Part shown: in pieces, positions 56,237 to 64,000 of the stretch
Numbering within the stretch: position 1 is the first letter of the stretch
Layout: each line of letters begins with the position of its first letter
Assembly: GCA_947471745.1 (NCBI GenBank)
Contig: CANJKZ010000010.1
Span: 4,459,001-4,523,000 of the forward strand
Direction of reading: 5' to 3'
DNA: 64,000 nucleotides
Source: Closterium sp. Naga37s-1
Lineage: Eukaryota > Streptophyta > Zygnematophyceae > Desmidiales > Closteriaceae
The notes under the pieces: generated by a model
Database searches by the model: none
What the model was told of the DNA's origin: nothing
The model's input: only the letters and a program-made list of their open reading frames with translations
Program-made: the position numbers and the translations under genes

Positions 56237-59200
56237 CTGTTGCTGCTGTTGCTCTTGCTGCTGCTGCGGCTGCTGAGGGGGAGGAGCATAACCAGCACCC
56301 CCTGCTCCAGCCATGGACATAGGCATGGGAATAGGCATAGACATTGGCATAGGCATGTGCATGTGCATGGGAATGGGCAAGGGCATGGGCATGGAATACG
56401 GAAAGGGGTAATTTCCAGGGGCACCAGGGTATTGGGTGGGGGGATACGCGAGGGCATAGTATGCCATTGGGGCTGTTGCTGCAGAGCTCTGTGTGTCTGG
56501 TGTTGCCGCTGGTAAGGATGGTGACGCTGGTGCTGCTGGTCCTGCTGCTGTTGGGGCCAGTGATGCTGCTGCTGGTGCTGGTGCTGCTGGTGCTGCTGTT
56601 GCTGCTGCTGCTGCTGGTGCTGGTGCTGGTGCTGGTGCTGCCGGTGCTGCTGTTGCTGCTGGTGCTGCTGCTGTTGGGGTTGGTGGTGTTGCTGCTGGTG
56701 CCAATGCTGGTGCTGCTGCCATTGCTGGTGATGTTGATGGGAGTGGTGCTGCTGCTGGTGCTGGCGGTACCATTGTTGCTGCTGCAGGCAATACAGCTGC
56801 TGTAGCTGCAGAAGTCACAAGTGCTGTTCCTTCTGACGTGGCTGTTGCATCTGTAGCCACATATTTCAGTCCTGGGTCCTCCTTTTTCGCCCCAGAAACA
56901 TGTGCTGACTTAGCTGCTCTCTTATCCCCTTTCCCATTACTGGTAGCAGCACCAGCACTCCCACCATCACTACCACCGTTACTATCACCAACACCACTAT
57001 CATCACCACTCGTATTATCACCACCACTACCACTATACCCACTGTCACTGCTTTCATCATCACTATCATCTGCAGCTGCTGTTACTGGTGCTGGTGGTGC
57101 TGCTGTGGCTGCTGCTGCTGCTGTGGTTGCTGCTGCTGCTGCTGCTACTGCTGCTGATACTGCTGCTGAAACTGCTGCGCCTGATGATGATGCTGCTACT
57201 GCTGCTGGTATTGCAGACGTGGTTGAAACCTCAGGAAGCTTCGGGTCCTTGTCCATACCAGAATTACCACTGCCACTGGAGGGCAGCAGCCAGGCTCGGA
57301 TAGCCGCCGAAGCTGGTGCCGAGCCTGTTTTCGGACGAGGCTTGGGAACGATCAAGTCATCGGGTTTACCTATGAGTTTCTCACCGACAGCCTTCTTAGA
57401 ACCTTCCTTTCCCAGTGGGTCTTTGACAGGGGAAGATGTAACCGGGGCAGATGTAACCCAAGGCACAGCAGGGGCGTTGACTTTGGTTGACCCACTAGAA
57501 CTAGGAGAAGATGAAACCCAGGGCACAGAAGATGCGTTGACTTGGGTTGACTGCGCAGGACCCGGAACAGATGAAACCCAGGAGTCACGGGCTGGGGGGT
57601 TCCCGCCTGTTCTAGGCCCAACCCATGGCCCAGGCCCGTGTCCAGGTCCGGGGCGAGGTCCGGCACCAAACCCTGGGCCATTTTGTGGTCCAGGTTTGGA
57701 GGGAGGCTCGGAATTGGACCAAGATCCAGGCCCGGGTTGAGGTTCGGGGCGGTTCCAAGCTCCAGATTTGGATGGGGGTCCGGAATTGGATGTGTAATTA
57801 GGTCCGGATGGCTTGGAAGGTCCGGCATGAGGTCCGGGATGAGGTCCAGGAGGAGGAGCGGAAGAATGCCAAGGTGGTTGGGAGGATGAAGCGGCAGAGG
57901 AGGATGAATTGGAGGATGAAGAGGAGGAGGGGCGGGGTAGGGGGAGGGGTTTGTGCGGCGAAGCAGCGGCAGGAGGAAGGGGATTCAGAGGCGGATGAGA
58001 GGGATGAGAGGGAAATCCAGTCGGTGGCTGAGTGAGAGCGGGTTTCCGAGACGAATCAAAAGATGGGCTGGGGCGGGATGGGCCAGCGGCAGGGGAGTGC
58101 TTGCAGTAGAGAGCGAGGAGCTTCTGGGTCTGCTGGTGTTCCAATTCGAAAAAGAAGTGCGTGGGGGAGTAGTAGTTGAGGGCTGGGCCGTAGGCGGTCT
58201 CGGGGAGAGGGGAGCACCTGTGGCGCAGACGAACCTTCACCTGAAAGGGAGGAAAAAGAGGGGGAAGGGAGCGGAAGGAAGACGGCTGAGTGAGTGGGTT
58301 TCTGAGACGAAGTAAAAGACGTGCTAGGGCGGGAGGGGCCAGCGGCAGGGGTGTGCTTGCAGTAGAGAGCGAGGAGCTTCTGGGTTTGCTGGTGGTCCAA
58401 TTCGAAGAAGAAGTGTGTGGGGGAGTAGTAGTTGGCTGATAGGGTCGGGCCGTAGGTGCTCTCAGGGAGAGGGGAAAACTTGTGGCGCAGACGAACCTTC
58501 ACCTGGGGGGAGGGGGAGGGGTAGGGGGGATGGGGAGGGGGAGGAGGGGACGAGGGCAAAAGAGGCCAAGGCCGAAGGGAGGAGGGGAAGGGAAAACAGA
58601 CGCAAGGTAAAGGGAAGAGAAGGTAGGTTGAAGCATGAAGCAGGTCTGTATGGGTCTGCTGGTGGTCTAATTTGAACATGAAGTGCGTGGAGGAGTAGTA
58701 GTTGGCTGATAGGGCCGGGCCGTACGTGGTCTCAGGGAGAGGGGAACACTTGTGGCGCAGACGGAACTTCACCTGGAGAGGGGAGTAGGGGTGGGAAGGC
58801 AGGCTAACTGTGAACCAGGTGGGTCTGCTGGTGGCCTAATTCGAACATGAAGTGCGTGACAGAGTAGTAGTTGGCTGATAGGGCCGGGCCGTAGGTGGCC
58901 TCTGGGAGAGGGGAACAGTTGTGACGCAAACGAACCCGCACCTGGTCGGAAGGGGAGGAAAAGGGGATGGGGAGAGGGAGGGGAAGAAGTAGGGCCAAAG
59001 AGGACAAGGCAGAAGGGAGGAGGGGAAGGGCGAACAGAGGCAAGGCCGAAGAAGGGAACGCGGGTTGAATCTACTCCTTGCAAGCCCCTGGGCGGTGCAA
59101 GTAGTTAGAGAGAAAGGGAGGCATGCTGGGAGACGGAGCGTAGGGAGGAGAGACCAGGGAAGAGAGGCGGCCCCTTGGAGAGACAGCAGCGACGAGAGGC

Positions 59201-60800
59201 TTGCGATTTGCAAAGGGACCAGAGAATAGAAAGAAGGAAAGAGCAGGGAGGGTACCTACCTGGGCGGGGAAGCGTGTCTCGCCGCCATTCCTGCCCATCC
59301 AGCCATGAGGGTCGATCTCCAGATCTCCGTGGCCGACTGCCTCAAACACCCCGTGTAAGCGGCGATCCGAGTAGTTGAAGAGGAAGAGAGGCATGCCGGG
59401 AGATACACCGGGGAGGGGACGGCAGGCAGACCTTTGGAGAAACAGCAGGGACGAGAGACTGGTAGAGAGAGGAGGAGGAAACTTGGGCAGGGAGTGGATG
59501 GAAAGAGCAGGGAGGGTACCAACCTGGGCGGGGAAGCGTGTCTCGCCGCCATTCTTGCCCGTCCAGCCATGAGGGTCGATTTCCAAATCGCCATGGCTGA
59601 CCGCCTCAAAGATCCCGTGTAAACGGCGGTCCGAGTAGTTAAAGAGGAAGAGAGGCAAGCCGGGAGCGAGACGGCAAGGAGGACAGCAGGGAAGAGAGAC
59701 GGACCCATGGAGAGGGAGACAACAAAGAAGAGAAACCAGCACAGAGCAAGACAGGTACCTGGGCGGGGAAGCGTGTCTCGCCGCCATTCTTGCCCGTCCA
59801 GCCATGTGGGTCGATTTCCAAATCGCCATGGCTGACCGCCTCAAAGATCCCGTGTAAGCGGCGGTCCGAGTAGTTAAAGAGGAAGAGAGGCAAGCCGGGT
59901 TTGATGTTCTGAACGTACTCCATGTGGTTGTAGGGCAGGCCTGGCAAGGAGGCGAGGCAAGAGAGGGAGAAGCGAGGATACGTAAGCTCTTTTGATCGAA
60001 TCAAAAGGAAGACAGGAATGCCAGGCGATGTTCTGAACGTACTCCATGTGGTTGTATGGCAGGCCTGTGAGGGGAGAGTGGGACGGTGGGAACAGGGAAA
60101 AGAGATTAATGACCGGACCGGAAGGTAATGCTTTTTACATCCTCTTTTGACAGTTGAGCGCCAAGAAATCGTTATAAGAACGCTCACCGAAAAGTTCTTT
60201 TGTGACACATTCCGAGAAAGTCTCTTTGGTGCATCCGAACACGCAACCCCCCAGATGCTCCCGCGGCAACAGGCGGAACTGCACACGCTGATGGCCAAGT
60301 TTCTCTGGTACATACTCGCTATAAGAACACTCACCAAATAGCTCTTTTCTGATATATTCCGAGAAAGTCTCTTTGGTGCATCCGAACACGCAACCCCCCA
60401 GCTGCTCCCGCGGCAACAGGCGGAACTGCACGCGCTGATGGCCAAGTTTCTCTGTTACATACTCGCTATAAGAACACTCACCAAATAGCTCTTTTCTGAT
60501 ACATTCCGAGAAAGTCTCCTTGGTGCATCCGAACACGCAACCCCCCAGCTGCTCCCGCGGCAACAGGCGGAACTGCACGCGCTGATGGCCAAGTTTCTCT
60601 GTTACATACTCGCTATAAGAACACTCACCAAATAGCTCTTTTCTGATACATTCCGAGAAAGTCTCCTTGGTGCATCCGAACACGCAACCCCCCAGCTGCT
60701 CCCGCGGCAACAGGCGGAACTGCACGCGCTGGCGCGACGAATCTCCCTTCTGGTTTGCCGTGTCATACTGATACGTCGTGGTCTTTCGGCCAGCACCCAT
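55261..60800 (-). CDS. DCD-domain (development and cell death) protein
   Basis: Minus-strand path: 60800-60629, 59940-59759, 58240-55694 and 55434-55261; phases fit and give about 1,024 residues. Starts MGAGRKTTTYQ, as many plant DCD proteins do. The DCD domain spans the first three exons: LGGCVFGCTKETFSECIRKE, LPYNHMEYVQNIKPGLPLFL, FNYSDRRLHGIFEA, HGWTGKNG, ETRFPAQVKVRLRHRC, then YYSPTHFFFELEHQQTQKLL. DCD proteins of plants act in stress and cell-death responses. The third exon adds over 700 residues of Pro/Ser, Gly/Pro, poly-Ala, Met/Pro and poly-Gln tracts, far longer than usual, then a coiled coil (AREEDRAEIGRLRGEVVRMQ). Decoy copies of every DCD exon lie in the introns. Confidence 0.82.
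55552..55693 (-). repeat. Copy of the third DCD exon end inside the intron
   Basis: Downstream of the donor at 55693, the exon end is repeated at about 55553-55620, with DGVALRQL recognisable, then a diverged frame ending before a gtgatc. Same pattern of duplicated exon edge plus donor as in the other genes. Confidence 0.7.
56035..57200 (-). repeat. CTG/CAG-type trinucleotide tracts coding poly-Gln and poly-Ala
   Basis: On the + strand ctg/gct/ggt triplets dominate 56035-56275 (poly-Gln on the minus strand) and 56530-56800 and 57080-57200 (Ala/Pro-rich). At about 56310-56400 a run of catgggcat-like units gives alternating Met and Pro. These tracts are open in several frames and give false open frames on the + strand. 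Confidence 0.85.
58330..58942 (-). repeat. Three decoy copies of the DCD exon 3 start
   Basis: Copies of VKVRLRHKCSPLPE and the following YYS-THF text begin after acceptors at about 58941, 58772 and 58502, ahead of the used copy at 58240. They differ by substitutions, for example HNCSPLPEATYGPA in the first. Each is intact for about 45 codons and then meets a stop or loses similarity. Confidence 0.82.
59077..60066 (-). repeat. Copies of the DCD exon 2
   Basis: Complete copy at 59940-59759. A partial copy (5' end only, LPYNHMEYVQN) is at about 60066-60028. Two copies lacking the 5' part end at donors at 59524 and 59260 (GLPLFLFNYSDRRLHG and GMPLFLFNYSDRRLHG). A degenerate scrap is at about 59125-59077. 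Confidence 0.82.
60188..60776 (-). repeat. 147-bp tandem array of DCD exon 1 end
   Basis: Exon ends at 60629, 60482, 60335 and 60188, an exact 147-bp period. Each unit encodes QRVQFRLLPREQLGGCVFG and CTKETFSECIRKELFG followed by gtgagt. Copies 2 to 4 lack the start codon but have intact frames and donors. Confidence 0.9.
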
Positions 60801-61218
60801 CTTCCTCAGCTCAGCTTCTAAGGTCACATGCAATCATGTAATCTAGAGAGATGGCCGACAAGAGTCTTGCTAAATTAATATATGTTTCTGAGTCCAATCT
60901 CTCCGGCGCTTCGAGAAACGTATTGTTCAATCGACCTGAACCTGTCGTTCAATAAAAAATAAGAATCCTTGATTCGTGACGACCAAACGCCAAAGCTTTG
61001 TTCTCGGGAACGTCACGCTGAGTGCAGACGACACTCTATGACCAAGAAAAAAAGAATCGTGAAATGTAAATCTACGAGAATGTTCACGTATTTGTTTGAA
61101 TTCGTGAATGCAACAGCAGTCCTTCGTTAAAACGTTAAAAAAAATTGCTTCGTCCCTGCTCGGCTGGTACGCGGTGGAAGCACGGAGCCGCTGGTAACAC
61201 CCTGATTCTATACGCGCA
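60801..61218. other. DCD promoter side and LINE 5' region
   Basis: AT-rich, no coding signal. The border between the DCD gene's upstream DNA and the 5' end of the LINE cannot be placed. Confidence 0.5.
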
Positions 61219-62097
61219 ATGTCAGTAAGCGATCCTGAAAATACGAGCGACGCCGAAGTAAGGAGGAACCGCGCGAGGTATATTTCAATAAGAGACGAGG
61301 AAATCAGCAGAAGGCATAGCCATGCGACCAGATTTCAAGAAGTGGGAGGAAACGAATGTGATGATGAAATCGGGAGGCACGAAGAGCTACACATGGGGGA
61401 CGGAGAGATAGGAAGTGCGGAAAATCCGGTAAAGAGTACAAACAGGCGGATTCAAGTTGGGAATGCCTACACTCAAGAAGATTCATTGTGTAACGGCAAG
61501 AAGATTCTGGTCCACTATCCTTCGCTATCCTGCTCTCTCTGCAGCGGACACCATTATGACTCAAATCATGATATGTTCGTCACAGAGCGGCAGAATAACA
61601 TAGGGAAGTGGCACCTTACCTTGGGAAGGGTGCATAGGATCAATGGTAATTGCGGTGATCTTTCGCATCCGTGTTTCGCACCTTCGGTTTTTTCCTTCAT
61701 TCCGAGTGCTAACGTTGGGGTCCACTGTCGCAGCTGCACCCTTGCGCACCTCTGCGCTGATCACGCCTATTCTCCAGGATCCAGCAATCGCTCTGATTTC
61801 CACGGGCTGCAACAGGGAGGAGTGGATATGTACACAGACGGGCTGCGGGAAGGCAAAGGGGAAGTCTTTCATGACGGCATCAGATCACATCGCATCAGCA
61901 AACCACCTCCTTCAACTGGAAAAGATGGGTACTGCGACGCGTGTCACCTTGGAGAAGGCAACCCTTGCCTTGCTCAAGAAAGATTACGGTCTCTAGCTGC
62001 TTGGTCAGCTACAGCAGCAGCAGGTCTCCTGGTAGTCGGACTTGTTGCGTCTTTCATCCTGTGGATGAATAAAGGTTGCCAGGGAGTGATTAAATGA
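61219..62097 (+). CDS. LINE ORF1: Cys/His-rich protein with C-terminal membrane helix
   Basis: 292 residues. N-terminus is charged and mostly disordered. The middle has three Cys/His clusters, LSCSLCSGHHYDSNH, HCRSCTLAHLCADHAYS and YCDACHLG, which could bind zinc but do not match the CCHC knuckle usual in LINE ORF1. The C-terminus is a clear hydrophobic helix (AAAGLLVVGLVASFILW) before a short basic end. Its stop codon overlaps the ORF2 start (ATGA), which argues that both belong to one transcript. Not recognised as any known ORF1; a captured or fused host gene is an alternative. Confidence 0.55.
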   Translation: MSVSDPENTSDAEVRRNRARYISIRDEEISRRHSHATRFQEVGGNECDDEIGRHEELHMGDGEIGSAENPVKSTNRRIQVGNAYTQEDSLCNGKKILVHYPSLSCSLCSGHHYDSNHDMFVTERQNNIGKWHLTLGRVHRINGNCGDLSHPCFAPSVFSFIPSANVGVHCRSCTLAHLCADHAYSPGSSNRSDFHGLQQGGVDMYTDGLREGKGEVFHDGIRSHRISKPPPSTGKDGYCDACHLGEGNPCLAQERLRSLAAWSATAAAGLLVVGLVASFILWMNKGCQGVIK

Positions 62098-64000
62098 GTA
62101 ACATCAATGTACTGTCATTTGCCGGCCTGAACGTGAACGGGCTCGGAGATTTAACGAAGCAATCATGGGTCACATCATGGATGAAAGCAACGGCAGACAT
62201 CAACATTCTTACAGATACCAGACTAGAAGGGAACCACACTTACTGGAACAAACTCAGTGCAGCCTCGGTGGTAGCAATTACACCTCAGGAAAGAGCTGGG
62301 GGTGTAGCAGTCATCGCCTGGGACCCTGGTATACAGTTTCGGAACACGATGACTCATCCCTCGGGTAGACTCATTAGGACAGAGGTTATAGGTAAAGGTC
62401 TCACCATCACCCTTCTTGCGACTTACTTTCCAGCATCGCCGGCAGCTCGTGTGGGGTTCATCAGGGACGTCGTCGGGCCGGTAGTAGATCAGATAGACCC
62501 AGGTAGTCATGTCCTCATCCTCAGGGACCTCAATATGATTGACAACCCTTTCTTAGACAAGACATCACGTGCTGGCTCAGCGGCCGGGAATATCAGGCTG
62601 ATGCGCAGGTGCGGGGTGTTCCAGCTCTCGGATGCCTTCCGTACCCTACACCCCACCAAGAGGGAATACACCTTCATGTCGATGGCGAAGCAGGCCAGTA
62701 CGAGGATCGACCGGGCCCTGATTTCGCGGTCGCTGCTCCCTGGTCTGGAGTCAGCGTCACATAAGTCACCGGACGACCCGATCTCGGATCACGGCTTCGC
62801 CATCAGGGTGGCTTTTCGTTGCAGCGCTAAGGCGAAGCTTGGTCCGGGGGTCTGGAGATTTCCATCCCACCTGCTCAACAGGCCGGGAGTAAGGAGGGTG
62901 GTGGAAGCAGCGGCGAGACAGTCAGGGGGTGACTATGTTTTGCTATTGGCTCGGCTGAATGCAGGGCTTCGTGCCTACGCTAAGGAAGAGAGTAAGAGGG
63001 TTAAGGCGACAATGAGGCACCTGTCCGCTGCAGTGGCGAGCTTGAAGCAAGCGGCCATAGGAGCACCCAACTGCACGCGTACAAGGGAGCTCTTGAGAGC
63101 AAAAGAGGGTCAGCTGAGGGAATACGAAGCCTCCCGACGGGACAGACTCCACCTGATGGCTGGTTATGGGGCAGAGCTAAAAGGGGAAGTGGTCTCGAAG
63201 CATCTGTCGGCAAGGGTAAAGTCCCGGAAGCAACGCACGCGGATAGCAGAGCTGAATGTCAACGGCACGGTGGTGGATGACAAGCAGGGGATTTTGGACG
63301 CGGCGGCAAGTTTCTTTAACGGGCTCTTCGGCATGGATAAAAGGACACACCGTACGAGCTGGTTACTGGACCGGAGGCTGTCGACGGAGGATGCGGAAGG
63401 GCTTGCTCAAGATTGGACGGAGCAAGAAATTAAAAACGCCTTCAAAACGCTGGCGTGCGGAAGTCGTCGGGCTTGGACGGGATCCCGAAGGAGCTGTTTG
63501 AGTTAGATTGGGACATCCTGGGCGAGGGTTTCATGAACCTGGCACGCTCCTTTGTTGTCTCTGCATCACTGCCTGCGAGCACAAAGGAGGCGGTTACGAT
63601 ACTGTTACACAAGAAGGGGGATAAGGGCCAATTAAGCAACTACCGGCCTATCACGCTTCTTAATTTCACTTACAAGGTCCTGGCGAAAGTGGTGGCTGAC
63701 CGGATGAAGAAGGTGCTGCACCAGATGATCTCGAAGGAGCAGTACGGCTTCATACCGGGACGGAGGTTATCCGATGCAGTCAGCCTGGTGGCTGATATCA
63801 TTGACGCTGCAAACAAAGGGGACAAGGACTGGTTTCTGCTGCTGGTGGATTTTCAAAAGGCGTTCGACACCGTCTTCCGGGGCTTCCTGTTTGAGACGCT
63901 GGAGAAAATGGGCTTCCCTCCGAGATTTGTGGGGTGGGTGAGGGGCCTGCACAAGGAAACGAAGACGATGTTGTTAATTAACGGTTGGAAGAGTGAGGCC
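62094..64000 (+). pseudogene. LINE ORF2: endonuclease and reverse transcriptase, frameshifted
   Basis: Begins MSNINVLSFAGLNVNGLGDL. Endonuclease features are NVNGLG, ILTDTRLEG (Asp where many homologues have Glu), LILRDLNMID (GDFN in most homologues) and SDHGFAIRV. RT begins near 63450. A one-base deletion near 63460 throws the frame to a stop at 63506; in the shifted frame RT continues to the window end with SSGLDGIPKELFE, LSNYRPITLLNF, YKVLAKVVADRM, YGFIPGRRLSDAV and LLVDFQKAFDTV. Without that base the element would be full-length here. Confidence 0.85.

Larger units (their letters stand above)
61219..64000 (+). mobile_element. Non-LTR retrotransposon (LINE), truncated by window end
   Basis: Two reading frames overlapping as ATGA: ORF1 61219-62097 and ORF2 from 62094. 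ORF2 has an APE-type endonuclease followed by reverse transcriptase and continues beyond 64000. The 3' end and tail are not visible. Confidence 0.88.

Noticed and set aside
56493-57740. Plus-strand open frame of 415 codons, Ala/Gly-rich
   Set aside because: Produced by ctg/gct triplet tracts that stay open in several frames; the minus strand has a DCD protein with correct splice phases.
61219-62097. Host zinc-finger or RING protein
   Set aside because: The Cys/His spacing does not fit RING or known fingers, and the ATGA overlap with the LINE ORF2 favours an element origin; kept only as an alternative.
1-64000. tRNA and rRNA genes
   Set aside because: No sequence with clear A/B boxes, a T-loop or rRNA core was recognised by eye; a tRNA search program would be needed to exclude them.

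Overview
The window looks like nuclear DNA of a streptophyte green alga. The best guess is a zygnematophyte such as Closterium; this is inference from gene content and style, not from a database match. The lineage signals are a plant-type phytochrome, an ABP1 homologue, a DCD-domain protein, U/P-type cyclins, a FAX-type plastid fatty-acid exporter, plastid ribosomal protein PSRP5 and a chromovirus primed by initiator Met tRNA. Genes are intron-rich, with GT-AG introns, pyrimidine-rich tracts and many homopeptide or low-complexity stretches.

Layout. 1-10401 (+): 3' two thirds of a phytochrome gene (PHY, PAS, PAS, histidine kinase); the chromophore-binding part lies outside. 11093-12810 (+): PSRP5/cL38. 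13243-17769 (-): SLC38/AVT-type amino-acid transporter. About 18240-33300: a complex, decayed mobile region. It has a (+) four-exon gene for a Crypton/Ndc10-like tyrosine recombinase, split by a 3,485-bp copia fragment lying between two 773-bp direct repeats, and a convergent (-) multi-exon gene carrying in-frame stops. 34154-39669: a nearly intact Ty3/gypsy chromovirus with 327-bp LTRs and TGTTC target-site duplications. 39851-42618: a membrane-anchored methyltransferase-like gene (+), ABP1 (-) and a SMIM8-like gene (-). 43349-45817 (+): an unrecognised repeat-rich protein. 47868-52260 (+): two tandem U/P-type cyclins. 52797-54563 (-): FAX3-like transporter. 55261-60800 (-): DCD protein. 61219-64000 (+): bicistronic LINE running off the end.

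The strongest unexplained signal is structural. In the phytochrome, PSRP5, SLC38 and DCD genes, short segments that span an exon edge plus its splice site are tandemly copied two to seven times (units of 32, 105, 136, 147, 261 and 276 bp among others), so each intron is loaded with decoy exon ends. A reading-frame-consistent path can be drawn through most of these copies, but the phytochrome path meets an in-frame TAG in the kinase domain. No tRNA, rRNA or CRISPR array was recognised.
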